A stretch of DNA of 64,000 nt. Source: Comamonadaceae bacterium OH2545_COT-014 (GTDB lineage: Bacteria > Pseudomonadota > Gammaproteobacteria > Burkholderiales > Burkholderiaceae_C). The first letter of the stretch is position 1. Each line of letters opens with the position of its first letter. The stretch spans positions 1-64,000 of the forward strand of contig RQYR01000008.1 of assembly GCA_003859965.1 (NCBI GenBank), read 5' to 3'. The position numbers and the translations under genes are program-made. The notes under the pieces are model-generated. The model made no database searches. It was not told the origin of the DNA and was given only the letters and a program-made list of their open reading frames with translations. Positions 8,874-18,392 of this stretch are shown here, one piece after another.

Positions 8874-11185
8874 CCCCCCAGCCCGAAGAAATTTTGGGCA
8901 CGGTGCAAGGCCACCGCGACGGGCATGGTTTCCTGCAGCGTGACGACGGCGATGCCGACATCTATCTGCCCCCCAACGAGATGCGCGCCGTGCTGCACCG
9001 CGACCGCGTGAAGGTGCGCGTGACGCGCCATGACCGGCGCGGCCGCCCCGAGGGGCGCGTGGTCGAAATCGTCGAGCGGCCGCCCCACCCCATCATTGGC
9101 CGCCTGCTGCACGAAGGCGGCCTGTGGCTGGCCGCGCCCGAGGACAAACGCTACGGTCAGGACGTGATGCTGCCCCAGGGCGCCACCAGCGGCGCTCAGC
9201 CGGGCCAGGTGGTCGTGGTCGAGCTGACCGAGCCGCCCGCCCTCTACGGCCAGCCCGTGGGCCGCGTGACGGAGGTGCTGGGCGAAATCGACGACCCCGG
9301 CATGGAAATCGAGATCGCCGTGCGCAAGTACGGCGTGCCGCACGTGTTTTCCGACGCCGCGCTGGCCCAGGCCCGCGCGCTGCCGGAGCAAGTCACGCCC
9401 GCCGACAAGGCCGGCCGCATTGATTTGACCGACGTGCCCTTCGTCACCATCGACGGCGAAGACGCGCGCGACTTCGACGATGCCGTTTACTGCACCCCCG
9501 CCGTGGTCAAGGGCCGGGGCAAGAAGCCCAATGGCTGGCGCCTGCTGGTGGCCATTGCCGATGTGAGCCACTATGTAGAAACCGGCAGCCCCATCGACGT
9601 GGACGCCTACGACCGCGCCACCAGCGTGTACTTTCCGCGCCGCGTCATCCCCATGCTGCCGGAAAAGCTCAGCAATGGCCTGTGCTCGCTCAACCCCCAG
9701 GCCGATCGCCTGACCATGGTGTGCGACATGCTCGTCACCGCGCAGGGCGAGGTCTGCGCCTACCAGTTCTACCCGGCCGTCATCCACAGCCACGCGCGCC
9801 TGACCTATACCGAGGTGGCCGCCATCCTCACCAACACGCGCGGCCCCGAAGCCGCCGCGCGCCAGGCCCGCGTGGCCGATCTGCTGCACTTGCACGACGT
9901 CTACCGCGCCCTGCTGCAAAGCCGCCAGGCGCGCGGCGCGGTTGACTTCGACACGGTGGAGACGCAAATCGTCTGCGACGAAACCGGCCGCATTGAAAAA
10001 ATCGTGCCCCGCACGCGCAACGATGCGCACCGCCTCATTGAAGAGGCCATGCTGGCCGCCAACGTGTGCAGCGCCGACTTCATCCTGCAGGGCAAGCACG
10101 CCGGGCTGTTCCGCGTGCACGAAGGCCCCACGCCCGAAAAGCAGGACATCCTGCGCGGCTACCTGAAGGCGCTGGGGCTGGGCCTGAGCATCAGCGACGA
10201 CCCCGGCCCCGGCGAATTCCAGCGCATCGCCGAGGCCACCAAAGACCGCCCCGACGCCGAGCAGATCCACATGATGCTGCTGCGCGCCATGAGCCAGGCC
10301 ATTTACACGCCCGTCAACAGCGGGCACTTCGGCCTGGCCTACGAGGCCTACACCCACTTCACCAGCCCCATCCGCCGCTACCCCGACCTGCTGGTGCACC
10401 GCGTCATCAAGGCCATTCTGGCGCGCGGCAAATACCGCCTGCCCGCGTTGCCCACGCCGGGCGAGGCGCACGAAAAACTCAGCAAGCGGCTGCAGAAAGA
10501 CAGCGCCGCGCGCGGCCGTGCCGACGCGCCGCCCGCGCGCCTGAGCAAGGAAACGCAAGCCTGGGAAGCCGCTGGCCTGCATTGCAGCGCCAACGAGCGC
10601 CGCGCCGACGAAGCCAGCCGCGACGTGCAGGCCTGGCTCAAGTGCCAGTACATGAAGGAGCACCTGGGCGAAGAGTTCGCGGGCTCGGTCACGGCCGTCA
10701 CCAGCTTCGGCATCTTCGTCACGCTGCGCGACATGTATGTGGAAGGGCTGGTGCACATCACCGAGCTGGGCGGTGACTACTTCCGCTTTGACGAACCGCG
10801 GCAGGAACTGCGCGGCGAACGCACCGGCGTGCGCTACGCGCTGGGCACACCCGTGCGCGTGCAGGTCAGCCGCGTGGACCTGGATGGCCGCCGCATCGAC
10901 TTCCGGCTGGTTTCGCCAGAAGACGAATGGCGCCCCGCCCCTGCCAAAAAGGCCGCCACGGGCCGCGCCACGGCCAAGGCGGTCAATGCGGCCAAGACAC
11001 CCAAAGCTTCCAAGGCCACTTCGCGCCCCGCCAGGCAGCGCCAAGGCATCAGTGCCAAAGCCAGCGTCCCCAAAACCCGCGGCGCCGGCAAAGGCTCTGC
11101 CGCCGCCAAAGGCGCCAGCGCCGCGCGCCGGAACAAGGCCGCCGCGCCAGCTTCGGGCGCGAAAACGCGCAAGACGCGGCGCTGA
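8846..11185 (+). CDS. rnr: Ribonuclease R (3'-5' exoribonuclease)
   Basis: This 779-residue RNase II/RNB-family exonuclease degrades structured RNA and takes part in RNA quality control. It opens with a cold-shock/OB region (EILGTVQGHRDGHGFLQRDD), then the RNB catalytic domain with the metal-binding aspartates in DGEDARDFDDAVY (about residues 203-215) and a long active-site stretch ending in HFTSPIRRYPDLLVHR. An S1 domain (GSVTAVTSFGIFVTLRDMYV, about 613-632) and a Lys/Ala-rich basic tail (about 700-779) follow, the tail being typical of RNase R rather than RNase II. The start is TTG at 8846, supported by AGGAAAG 7 bases upstream; an earlier start would run into tRNA-Leu. The usual N-terminal helix-turn-helix is not seen. 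Confidence 0.94.
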   Translation: MYSKKNPSATPQPEEILGTVQGHRDGHGFLQRDDGDADIYLPPNEMRAVLHRDRVKVRVTRHDRRGRPEGRVVEIVERPPHPIIGRLLHEGGLWLAAPEDKRYGQDVMLPQGATSGAQPGQVVVVELTEPPALYGQPVGRVTEVLGEIDDPGMEIEIAVRKYGVPHVFSDAALAQARALPEQVTPADKAGRIDLTDVPFVTIDGEDARDFDDAVYCTPAVVKGRGKKPNGWRLLVAIADVSHYVETGSPIDVDAYDRATSVYFPRRVIPMLPEKLSNGLCSLNPQADRLTMVCDMLVTAQGEVCAYQFYPAVIHSHARLTYTEVAAILTNTRGPEAAARQARVADLLHLHDVYRALLQSRQARGAVDFDTVETQIVCDETGRIEKIVPRTRNDAHRLIEEAMLAANVCSADFILQGKHAGLFRVHEGPTPEKQDILRGYLKALGLGLSISDDPGPGEFQRIAEATKDRPDAEQIHMMLLRAMSQAIYTPVNSGHFGLAYEAYTHFTSPIRRYPDLLVHRVIKAILARGKYRLPALPTPGEAHEKLSKRLQKDSAARGRADAPPARLSKETQAWEAAGLHCSANERRADEASRDVQAWLKCQYMKEHLGEEFAGSVTAVTSFGIFVTLRDMYVEGLVHITELGGDYFRFDEPRQELRGERTGVRYALGTPVRVQVSRVDLDGRRIDFRLVSPEDEWRPAPAKKAATGRATAKAVNAAKTPKASKATSRPARQRQGISAKASVPKTRGAGKGSAAAKGASAARRNKAAAPASGAKTRKTRR

Positions 11186-11282
11186 AGGGCTGTCAAGCGC
11201 CAGAGCCTGCTCACGCCGAAACACGCCGAGATCGCGGCGGGCAGGCGCTGAACGCCACGTCCCCAGGCCCGGCGCCAGCGGT

Positions 11283-12578
11283 TCAGAACAGCCAGCCCGT
11301 GGTTGCTATGCTTTCAGAAGCATTCATGGCAGGTCTGTTCTGCCCAAAAGGCCTTTTTGACACCTCAAAACCCGCCCCCTCGCCCTGCCGGCGCAGTGAA
11401 CCCACGCGCACGCCCAGCAGGCGCAGCGGGCGCGTCAGGTCCACGCGCTTGAGGCATTGCCCGGCCACCTGGCGGATAAGGCGCGCATCCTGCGTGTAGG
11501 CGGTCACGGTCTGCTCGCGCGTGGCGGTCTTGAAGTCGGCATAGCGCAGTTTGATGCCAATGGTGCGGCCTTCGTAGCCCTTGCGCGCCAGGTCGGCGGC
11601 CACCCGCTCGCACAGACGGGTGAAGATGGCGCCCAGCTCGGCGCGGTCAGCCACGGCGTGCAGGTCGCGCTCGAAAGTGGTTTCGCGGCTCATGCTCACC
11701 GGTTCGCTGTGCATGACCACAGGGCGGTCGTCGCGCCCGTGGGCGGCCTCATGCAGCCAGGCGCCGTAGCTTTTGCCAAAGTGGGCGATGAGCCAGGCGC
11801 GCTCGCGCGCGGCCAGCTCGCCAATGGTGCGGATGCCGTGGGCCTGCAGCCGGGCGTCGGCCTTGGGGCCAATGCCGTTGATCTTGCGGCACGGCAGCGG
11901 CCAGATGCGCGTGGCCAGATCCGCCTCGTGCACGATGCTGATGCCGTTCGGCTTGTCGAATTCGCTGGCCATCTTGGCCAGCAGCTTGTTGGGGGCCACG
12001 CCAATGGAGCAGGTCAGCCCAGTGGCCTGAAGAATGCTTTTTTGCAGCAGCCGCGCCAGCACGCGCCCGCCCTCGCGCTGGCCGCCGGGCACATGGGTGA
12101 AGTCGATGTACACCTCGTCAATGCCCCGGTCTTCCATCACCGGCGCGATGTCGGTGATGACCTGCTTGAACGCGCGCGAAATGCGGCGGTACTCGTCAAA
12201 GTCCGCCGGCAGCAAGATGGCCTGCGGGCACAGCCGCGCGGCCTTCATCAACCCCATGGCCGAGCCCACGCCGAACGCGCGCGCCGCATAGCTGGCCGTG
12301 GTGATGACGCCGCGCCCGGCGTAGTCGCGCAGGCGCGGGAAAAAATCCACCGGAATGTGGGCCAGATCGGCCGCCGTCCACCGGCGCTCCGGGCGCTCGG
12401 CGTTCAGGCGCGCAAGCAGCTCGTCCTCGCGCCGCCGGCCGCCGCCAATCACCATGGGCAGCCCCTTGAGCTGCGGGTAGCGCAGCCACTCCACCGAGGC
12501 ATAGAAAGCATCCATATCCAGATGGGCGATGCGGCGCGGCAGCGTGGGGGCGGGCGGGTTGACGGACAGGGCGGACAT
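11283..12578 (-). CDS. dinB: DNA polymerase IV (Y-family)
   Basis: This 431-residue translesion polymerase has the Y-family palm motifs [11 protein letters not shown] (about residues 20-30) and DEVYIDFT, which supply the metal-binding acidic residues, plus [15 protein letters not shown] and the helix-hairpin-helix [17 protein letters not shown]. Little-finger sequence [14 protein letters not shown] and [17 protein letters not shown] follows. An insert of about 40 residues after VIGGG ([20 protein letters not shown] and onward) separates it from [10 protein letters not shown], as I recall also from other Comamonadaceae Pol IV proteins. The last 25 or so residues (after [11 protein letters not shown]) are encoded by a dispersed repeat and are unlikely to be functional. 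The beta-clamp-binding tail normally found at the C-terminus is not recognisable. It is divergent from hrcA, only 23 bp between start codons. Confidence 0.93.
   Translation of the reverse strand: MSALSVNPPAPTLPRRIAHLDMDAFYASVEWLRYPQLKGLPMVIGGGRRREDELLARLNAERPERRWTAADLAHIPVDFFPRLRDYAGRGVITTASYAARAFGVGSAMGLMKAARLCPQAILLPADFDEYRRISRAFKQVITDIAPVMEDRGIDEVYIDFTHVPGGQREGGRVLARLLQKSILQATGLTCSIGVAPNKLLAKMASEFDKPNGISIVHEADLATRIWPLPCRKINGIGPKADARLQAHGIRTIGELAARERAWLIAHFGKSYGAWLHEAAHGRDDRPVVMHSEPVSMSRETTFERDLHAVADRAELGAIFTRLCERVAADLARKGYEGRTIGIKLRYADFKTATREQTVTAYTQDARLIRQVAGQCLKRVDLTRPLRLLGVRVGSLRRQGEGAGFEVSKRPFGQNRPAMNASESIATTGWLF
11300..11365. repeat. Dispersed ~60 bp repeat at the 3' end of dinB (copy 3)
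   Basis: The 20-base block at 11303-11322 differs at a single position from 17020-17039 (TTGCTATGCTTT, one variable base, AGAAGCA). It lies inside the reading frame of dinB and supplies its last residues. This pair of copies is the strongest evidence that the family is real. Confidence 0.75.
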
Positions 12579-12588
12579 GGGCCGATCC

Positions 12589-12594
12589 TAGAAT
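12589..12594 (+). promoter_or_regulatory. Candidate -10 hexamer directly upstream of hrcA
   Basis: TAGAAT ends 7 bases before the hrcA ATG in a 23-bp divergent gap, with no Shine-Dalgarno between. If used, transcription would begin at or next to the start codon (leaderless mRNA). The matching -35 would lie inside dinB and is not obvious. Confidence 0.4.
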
Positions 12595-12601
12595 AGACGG
12601 C

Positions 12602-13612
12602 ATGCTTGATGACCGCTCCCGCGTGCTGCTCAAGGCGCTGATCGAACGCTACATTGCCGAAGGCCAGCCCGTGGGTTCGCGCACGCTCTCGCGCGCATCG
12701 GGGCTGGATTTGTCGCCCGCCACCATCCGCAACGTGATGGCCGACCTGGAGGCGCTGGGCCTGATCGCCAGCCCGCATACGTCGGCCGGGCGCGTGCCCA
12801 CCGCGCGCGGCTACCGGCTGTTCGTGGACACCATGCTCACCGCCGCGTCGCCCCTGGCCACCGCCCTGCCCCCTGAGCTGCCGCCCGACCAGCCGCAGAA
12901 GGTGATTGCCAGCGCGGCGCAACTGCTGTCCAGCCTCTCGCAGTTTGTGGGCGTGGTGATGGCGCCGCGCCGCTCGTCGGTGTTCCGGCATATCGAGTTC
13001 GTGCGGCTGTCGGAGCGGCGCGTGCTGCTCATCCTCGTCACGCCTGACGGCGACGTGCAAAACCGCGTGCTGTTCACCGAAACCGACTTCAGCCCCGCCC
13101 AGCTGGTGGAAGCGGCCAACCACCTCAACGCGCACTACGGCGGCATGGCCATCGAGCAGGTGCGCGAACGGCTGCAACAAGAAGTGGAAAGCCTGCGCGG
13201 CGAAGTGGCCCAGTTGATGCAGGCCGCCGTGCAGGCTGGCTCCGAGGCCATGCGCCAGGCCGGGGACGAAGTGGTGATTGCCGGTGAACGCAATCTGCTG
13301 GCCGTGAGCGACTTCAGCCACGACATGAACCAGCTGCGCCGCGCATTCGACCTGTTCGAGCAAAAAACCCAGCTCATGCGCCTGCTTGACATGTCCAGCC
13401 GCGCCGAGGGCGTGCGCATCTTCATTGGCGGTGAAAGCCAGAGCGTGCCGGTGGAAGAGCTGTCCGTGGTCAGCGCGCCCTACGAAGTGGATGGCCAGGT
13501 GGTCGGCACGCTGGGCGTGATTGGCCCCACGCGCATGCCCTACGACCGCATGATCCAGATCGTTGACATCACCTCGCGCCTGGTGAGCAACGCCCTCAGC
13601 CAAGGCCGCTGA
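12602..13612 (+). CDS. hrcA: Heat-inducible transcription repressor HrcA
   Basis: This 336-residue repressor binds CIRCE operators upstream of heat-shock genes such as groESL and depends on GroEL for folding. The N-terminal winged helix is typical: [41 protein letters not shown] and [20 protein letters not shown] at about residues 1-70. The dimerisation and regulatory region follows ([33 protein letters not shown]) and the C-terminus has [17 protein letters not shown]. Length is normal for the family (about 335-350). No CIRCE element is visible next to the gene itself, so autoregulation is not suggested. Confidence 0.96.
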   Translation: MLDDRSRVLLKALIERYIAEGQPVGSRTLSRASGLDLSPATIRNVMADLEALGLIASPHTSAGRVPTARGYRLFVDTMLTAASPLATALPPELPPDQPQKVIASAAQLLSSLSQFVGVVMAPRRSSVFRHIEFVRLSERRVLLILVTPDGDVQNRVLFTETDFSPAQLVEAANHLNAHYGGMAIEQVRERLQQEVESLRGEVAQLMQAAVQAGSEAMRQAGDEVVIAGERNLLAVSDFSHDMNQLRRAFDLFEQKTQLMRLLDMSSRAEGVRIFIGGESQSVPVEELSVVSAPYEVDGQVVGTLGVIGPTRMPYDRMIQIVDITSRLVSNALSQGR

Positions 13613-13646
13613 ACCAAGCCCCCAAAAAATCAGCCGCAAAAGAAAA

Positions 13647-13672
13647 GGCACCTGGCGTCGCCGCCAGGTGCC
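13647..13672 (-). terminator. Rho-independent terminator between hrcA and tRNA-Val
   Basis: An 11-bp perfect stem (GGCACCTGGCG / CGCCAGGTGCC) with a 4-base loop. The run of A on its left side becomes a T-run on the minus strand, placing it as the terminator of tRNA-Val; it may also stop hrcA transcription. Confidence 0.85.
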
Positions 13673-13680
13673 TGCCTGTT

Positions 13681-13757
13681 TGGTAGGCGCGATTGGACTC
13701 GAACCAACGACCCCCACCATGTCAAGGTGGTGCTCTAACCAGCTGAGCTACGCGCCT
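13681..13757 (-). tRNA. tRNA-Val (GAC)
   Basis: A 77-nt tRNA with encoded CCA. The acceptor AGGCGCG pairs with CGCGCCT; the anticodon stem CCACC/GGTGG encloses loop TTGACAT, giving GAC. The T-arm GTTGG-TTCGAGT-CCAAT is standard. Confidence 0.97.
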
Positions 13758-13770
13758 GAATAAGCTGCGC

Positions 13771-13800
13771 AGTGTAGCAGAGAAAAGTGCAGTTTTTGCA
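13771..13800 (-). promoter_or_regulatory. Candidate promoter of tRNA-Val
   Basis: On the minus strand TACACT (13776-13771) lies 13 bp upstream of the tRNA 5' end. A weak -35 (TGCAAA, 13800-13795) is 18 bp further upstream, just after the relA stop codon. Confidence 0.5.
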
Positions 13801-13813
13801 CCAGCGCCGGATT

Positions 13814-16039
13814 TCAGCGCCGGCGCGCGCTGCGCACGCCAGCCACCTGGCGCACTAGGTGCAGCACCTGGGCCAGCCGCGCGGTATCGGCCACTTCCAC
13901 CGTGAAGGTCATCCAGGCCGAGCCTTTGACCGACTGGGTCTGCACGCCGATGACGTTCATCTTCTCGCGCGCGAACACGTCGGAAATATCGCGCAGCAGC
14001 CCCTGGCGGTCTTGCGCTTCCACGGCCACGTCCACCGGGTAGGCCAGCGCCGCTTTCTGGCTGCCGGGCGCGCTCCAGCCCACCTCGATCACGCGGTCGG
14101 GCTCGCGCCCGGCCAGCTCGCGCAAATTGGCGCAGTCTTGCCGGTGCACGCTCACGCCCTTGCCACGCGTGACGAAGCCGGCGATGGGGTCAGGCGGCGC
14201 GGGCTTGCAGCAGCGCGCCATCTGGGTCAGCAGCGAGTCGAGCCCCACCACCAGCACGCCGCCCTTGCCGTCGGTGCGGCTGGGCTTGCGCAGCAGCACC
14301 TGGTTGCTGGGCTGCGGCTCGGGCGCCGGTTCGGGCGGGCGCAGCACGGCCTCGATGCTGCGCAGCGACAACTCGTCCTTGCCCACGGTTTCGAACAGCG
14401 CCTCGGGCGACTTGAAGCCCAGCTCGGCCGCCAGACCGTCCAGCGCCAGGCTGGTGCGGCCTTCGCGCTGCAAAAGCTTTTCCACCATCTCGCGCCCGCG
14501 CGCCACGGTTTCGCGCGTGTGCTGCGCGTTGAACCAGGCGCGCACTTTCGATTTGGCCCGGCTGCCGGCCAGGTAGCCCAGCTCCGGGTTGAGCCAGTCG
14601 CGCGAGGGGCCGCCTTCCTTGGCGGCGGTGATTTCCACCGTCTGGCCGTTTTGCAGCGGGGTGTTGAGCGCCACCATGGCGCCATCCACGCGCGCGCCCC
14701 GGCAGCGGTGGCCCAGGTCGGTGTGCACGGCGTAGGCAAAGTCCACCGGCGTGGCGCCGCTGGGCAGGTCGATGATGCGCGCATCGGGCGTGAGCACGTA
14801 GATGCGGTCATCAAACAGGCCCGTTTGCGGGGTGGCGCCCGTGAGGTCGCGCTCCCAGGCCAGCAGCTGGCGCAGCACGGCGATCTTGGCGTCGTATGCG
14901 CTGGCGGCCGACACGCCGGCATACCCCTTGGCGCCTGCTTCCTTGTAGGCCCAGTGCGCCGCCACGCCGTGTTCGGCGTGCTGGTGCATTTCGTGCGTGC
15001 GCAGCTGGATCTCCCAGGGCTTGCCCTCGTCGTCACGCACCACGGTGTGCAGCGACTGGTAGCCATTGACCTTGGGCTTGGCAATGTAGTCGTCGTACTC
15101 GCCCGGCACCGGGGTGTAGTGCTCATGCACCCAAGCCAGCGCGGTATAGCAGTCCTGCACGGTGGGCACGATGACGCGCAGCGCACGCACGTCATACACG
15201 TGGTCAAAGTCGAGCCCCTTGCCACGCATTTTCTTGACGATGCTGTAGATGTGCTTGGGCCGCCCGGAGACGCTGGCTTCAATGCCCTGCGCGCGCAGGG
15301 CCTGCTCAATGTGCGCGCGGCGCGCCTCCAGCGCGGCTTCGCGCTCCACGCGGCGCTCGTCCAGCATGCTGGCAACCAGACGGTAGGTGTCGGGCTCCTG
15401 GGCGCGGAAGATCAGGTCTTCCATCTCCCACTTGATTTGCCAGATGCCCAGCCGGTTGGCCAGCGGCGCGAACACTTCGTGCGATTCGCGCAGCAGCCCG
15501 GGCGGCAGCGGGCGGCGCTGCGCAGCGCACCAGCGCAAGGTTTGCAGACGCGAAGCCAGGCGAAGCAACACCACGCGCAAATCACGGCTGAAGGCCAGCA
15601 GCATCTTGCGCACGTTTTCGGTTTGCTGGCGCGCGCGTTCGGGCGTGGTGAGCTCGTCATGCCCCGCGCGCGAAAGCTGTTGCACCCGTTCGAGCTTGAC
15701 CACCTCCAGCGCCAGCCGCGCGAATTCGCTGCCAAACGCCTTGCCAATCACTTCTTCGGGGCGGTTGAGCTGCTCGCCCGCGTAGGCCAGGTAGGTAGCG
15801 GCCTGCATTTCCTCGGAGCCGCCAATGGCCGCCAGGATATGCGCCACGGCATCGGCGTGATCGAGCACGTTTTCGCCCGATTCAAACACCTCCCCGCCGA
15901 TCAGCGGCGCGGCAAAGGTGCGCGCGCGCACCGGCAGGCTGGCACCGGGCTGCTGCGGCACCCCTTGCAGCGGGGCCGAGGTGGCCGCCACCAAGTCCGG
16001 CACAGGCAGGCCGGGCACAGCGTAAGTCATGGATTTCAT
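13814..16039 (-). CDS. relA: GTP pyrophosphokinase RelA ((p)ppGpp synthetase)
   Basis: This 741-residue RelA/SpoT homologue makes the stringent-response alarmone. Domains in order: degenerate HD region (about 50-200; the catalytic HD pair is not intact), the synthetase domain with GRPKHIYSIVKKMRGKGLDF and GEYDDYIAKPKVNGYQSLHT, a TGS domain (DDRIYVLTPDARIIDLPSGA), the conserved C-terminal region with ARCCKPAPPDPIAGFVTRGK, and an ACT domain. The acidic EYDD motif is the RelA type, as opposed to the RFKD form of SpoT and bifunctional enzymes, so a monofunctional synthetase is likely. The start ATG at 16039 overlaps the stop of the upstream hydrolase (ATGA), which decides it over the ATG at 16030. 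Confidence 0.95.
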   Translation of the reverse strand: MKSMTYAVPGLPVPDLVAATSAPLQGVPQQPGASLPVRARTFAAPLIGGEVFESGENVLDHADAVAHILAAIGGSEEMQAATYLAYAGEQLNRPEEVIGKAFGSEFARLALEVVKLERVQQLSRAGHDELTTPERARQQTENVRKMLLAFSRDLRVVLLRLASRLQTLRWCAAQRRPLPPGLLRESHEVFAPLANRLGIWQIKWEMEDLIFRAQEPDTYRLVASMLDERRVEREAALEARRAHIEQALRAQGIEASVSGRPKHIYSIVKKMRGKGLDFDHVYDVRALRVIVPTVQDCYTALAWVHEHYTPVPGEYDDYIAKPKVNGYQSLHTVVRDDEGKPWEIQLRTHEMHQHAEHGVAAHWAYKEAGAKGYAGVSAASAYDAKIAVLRQLLAWERDLTGATPQTGLFDDRIYVLTPDARIIDLPSGATPVDFAYAVHTDLGHRCRGARVDGAMVALNTPLQNGQTVEITAAKEGGPSRDWLNPELGYLAGSRAKSKVRAWFNAQHTRETVARGREMVEKLLQREGRTSLALDGLAAELGFKSPEALFETVGKDELSLRSIEAVLRPPEPAPEPQPSNQVLLRKPSRTDGKGGVLVVGLDSLLTQMARCCKPAPPDPIAGFVTRGKGVSVHRQDCANLRELAGREPDRVIEVGWSAPGSQKAALAYPVDVAVEAQDRQGLLRDISDVFAREKMNVIGVQTQSVKGSAWMTFTVEVADTARLAQVLHLVRQVAGVRSARRR

Positions 16040-16956
16040 GCCAACTCGCTCAGCAGGAAGTCGCACACCAGCGCCGTCTGATCCGGCGCCACCAGAGTAG
16101 GCGCATGGCCCACTCCCGCCAGCGTCACCACGCGCGCCTTGGGGCCGCGCGCGGCCATGTGGCTGGCCGTCTCGGCCGTCAGCAGGTCAGACTGCGCACC
16201 GCGCAGCAGCAGCGTGGGCGCCGCAATGGCGTCATACAGCGGCCACAGCGCGGCTTCGCCCGCCGCCAGCGCCTCGGGCGTGAGCCCCTCCAGCGGCACG
16301 GCGATGGCCGGGTCGTAGTGCAGGCGCCAGCCCCCCTGGGGCTGGGCGCGCAGCATGGGGCGCGACAAGGCCAGCCACTCGGCATCGCTGTGGGGGCCAA
16401 AACCGGTCGAGATGGCGCGCAAGGCTGCCGCGCCTTCTTCCACCGTGGCAAACGGGCCCGTTTTGCCCAGATATTGGCCAATGCGCGCCAGCGCCACCCA
16501 TTCCACGCGCGGCCCTACATCATTGAGCACCAGCCGGCGCACCGGCACGGGCAAAGGCAGGCCGGGCGCGCCCGCCACGGTCATGCCGATCAGCCCGCCC
16601 ATGCTGGTGCCAACCCAGTCCAGCGCCTGCATGGGCGCCTGGGCGTGCAGGCGCGCCAGCAGCGCCAGCATGTCAGCCACGTAGGTGGACACCTGGTAGC
16701 GCATGGGGTCTGGCAGCCAGTCGCTTTCGCCACGGCCGGCCACATCGGGGCAAACCACGCGCAGTGACTGGCCGCGCGCATGGGCCTGCTCCAGCAGGGT
16801 GCGCGCCAGCGTGTCGAAGTCGCGCCCCTGGCGCGAAAGACCGTGCACGCACACCACCCCATGCGGCGCGGCGGCATCGCCCCACTGCCACCACGCCATG
16901 CGGCGCGCACCGGCGGCATCAGGACAAGACAGGTGGTGCAGCACAGGTTCGGTCAT
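16036..16956 (-). CDS. Alpha/beta-fold hydrolase
   Basis: This 306-residue cytoplasmic protein has the alpha/beta hydrolase layout: VVCVHGLSRQGRDFDTLA (oxyanion-hole HG region), the nucleophile elbow GTSMGG with the catalytic serine at about residue 129, an aspartate in AAPTLLLRGAQSDLLTAETA, and a final histidine in VTLAGVGHAPTL. No signal peptide is present. It overlaps relA by 4 bases (ATGA), so the two are co-transcribed and probably translationally coupled. The substrate cannot be inferred. The ATG at 16956 was taken as start because the upstream extension runs into a dispersed repeat. Confidence 0.87.
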   Translation of the reverse strand: MTEPVLHHLSCPDAAGARRMAWWQWGDAAAPHGVVCVHGLSRQGRDFDTLARTLLEQAHARGQSLRVVCPDVAGRGESDWLPDPMRYQVSTYVADMLALLARLHAQAPMQALDWVGTSMGGLIGMTVAGAPGLPLPVPVRRLVLNDVGPRVEWVALARIGQYLGKTGPFATVEEGAAALRAISTGFGPHSDAEWLALSRPMLRAQPQGGWRLHYDPAIAVPLEGLTPEALAAGEAALWPLYDAIAAPTLLLRGAQSDLLTAETASHMAARGPKARVVTLAGVGHAPTLVAPDQTALVCDFLLSELA

Positions 16957-17017
16957 GCGGGCATCGTAAACGCAGCGCACCGGGCCGCCGTGTAATACGG
17001 CGGTATTCAACACAGGG

Positions 17018-17080
17018 GATTGCTATGCTTTAAGAAGCAAAGAATTCAATACAGATGGGCCGAAAGCCCATTTTTTATTT
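17018..17080. repeat. Dispersed ~60 bp repeat with terminator-like hairpin (copy 4)
   Basis: The block at 17020-17039 differs by one base from 11303-11322 in dinB. It is followed by ATGGGC-CGAAA-GCCCAT (17055-17071) and a run of six T, which on the plus strand has the form of a Rho-independent terminator although no plus-strand gene precedes it. It lies between the divergent region of the hydrolase and the 3' end of the SIMPL-domain gene. Confidence 0.75.
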
Positions 17081-17088
17081 TCCTGGCT

Positions 17089-17841
17089 TTACTTGGCTTG
17101 CACCGAGCCCGAAACCGTGACCTGTACCACGCTGGTTCCCGGTTCCACCGCCACTGGCGCGGACTTCAGGCTGCCGACCGCTTCAGCCGCCGCGGCCCGC
17201 ATGTACGGACGGGGGCCATACCCCTCGCCCTGGCTGTCCACGCTGACTTCACGCAGCGTGTAGCCGGCAAAGCCGAAAGCGCGCGTGATGTCAGCCGCGC
17301 GCGCCTTGAAGCGTTCAATGGCCTGGGTCTGCGCCTCGGCCTCCGTTTTGGCGCGCTGTTCGCGGCTGAGGCCAAAGTCCACATCGCCAATGGTCATGGA
17401 CTCCACACGCGCCGCGGCGCTGGTGATGCGCGGAAAGTCGCGCCCTTGCAGCACCAGCTCGGCCCGGCCATGCCAGCCGCCAATCTTGCCGTGGCGGTCA
17501 TAGCGCGGGTTCACGCTGAAGTTGCCCGTGCGCACATCCATCTGGCCCGCCTGCGCGGTCTTTTTGGCCGCAGCCAGCGCTTCGTCCAGCGCGGTGCGCA
17601 GTTGTGTTTGCACGCTGGCGGCGTCCGCACCCTCACGGCTGGCCACCAGCGTCAGGGTCAGCATGTCCTGCTGCACTTCCACCTGGCCGGAAGCAGAGAG
17701 CTGGAACACGTTTTGCGGGGGCTGAATCGTCATGGCGGGCATGGCAGTTTGCGCCTGCACGGCGGCGGACAGCGCCAGCAGCGCAGCCCCCGCGCACAGG
17801 CTGGATGGCAGAAAACGGCTGAAAACATGAAGGTGCGGCAT
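17089..17841 (-). CDS. Exported SIMPL-domain protein (DUF541 family)
   Basis: This 250-residue protein has a cleavable signal peptide (MPHLHVFSRFLPSSLCAGAA, then a hydrophobic core ending AVQAQ) and a SIMPL/DUF541 domain across the rest: NVFQLSASGQVEVQQDMLTL, then MDVRTGNFSVNPRYDRHGKI, ITSAAARVESMTIGDVDFGL and the C-terminal VVQVTVSGSVQAK. Homologues are periplasmic and include stress-associated proteins such as YggE, but their molecular function is unsettled. The gene stands alone. The start at 17841 was chosen because it begins the signal peptide; an upstream in-frame extension lacks one. Confidence 0.85.
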   Translation of the reverse strand: MPHLHVFSRFLPSSLCAGAALLALSAAVQAQTAMPAMTIQPPQNVFQLSASGQVEVQQDMLTLTLVASREGADAASVQTQLRTALDEALAAAKKTAQAGQMDVRTGNFSVNPRYDRHGKIGGWHGRAELVLQGRDFPRITSAAARVESMTIGDVDFGLSREQRAKTEAEAQTQAIERFKARAADITRAFGFAGYTLREVSVDSQGEGYGPRPYMRAAAAEAVGSLKSAPVAVEPGTSVVQVTVSGSVQAK

Positions 17842-18017
17842 CGTCAACTTTCTACAAACGGCCAAGATTGGCAGACATCGACAAGAAAAAACCGCCTCGC
17901 ATCGTAGCGAAGCCCGGCACGCCGAAGCGCCGGATCCGGTTTGGAAAAAAGAGAGGACAGTGGGAGGAGAAACGGACGAAGAGCCAGGCAGTGCCCCTGC
18001 CCGCCGCACGCCAAATC

Positions 18018-18392
18018 TCAACGCGCCACCGGCGCCGGGGGATGCGCAGACGCGGCCTCTGGCGCCACAGCCGCTGCCGATACGGCGGATGCCCGCACGC
18101 CGTGGTAGTCCCGGATCTGCGCGCGCATCAGCGCCCGCTCGTCCCGGCTCAAGCGCCGCACGTGCCAAGGCTCGGCCGCCGGCTGGCGGCGCTGCGCCTC
18201 AATGCTTTGCCACAGTGCACTGCGGGGCAACGGCGTGGCGGTCGCCGAAGAAGGCACAGGCGGCGCGGCGGCACCGTCGTCCACGGACGGGGTGTGGCCC
18301 ATGATGGCAACGCTTTCGCCAGGTTGCGCCCAAGCCAGCGCGGCAGGCAAGGCGCAAAGGGTGAAAAACAGGGAGCGGCAGCAGGCGGACAT
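18018..18392 (-). CDS. Small exported hypothetical protein
   Basis: This 124-residue protein starts with a good signal peptide (MSACCRSLFFTLCALPAALA, cleavage near AWAQ), so it is probably periplasmic. The mature part is Ala/Pro-rich at both ends with a charged central helix (RRLSRDERALMRAQIRDYHG). I recognise no domain. It is divergent from the ompR-type regulator with 174 bp between start codons, so it may be a regulated target or simply a neighbour. Confidence 0.65.
   Translation of the reverse strand: MSACCRSLFFTLCALPAALAWAQPGESVAIMGHTPSVDDGAAAPPVPSSATATPLPRSALWQSIEAQRRQPAAEPWHVRRLSRDERALMRAQIRDYHGVRASAVSAAAVAPEAASAHPPAPVAR

Noticed and set aside
12579-12601. CIRCE operator upstream of hrcA
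   Set aside because: The 23-bp gap between dinB and hrcA lacks the TTAGCACTC-N9-GAGTGCTAA pattern.
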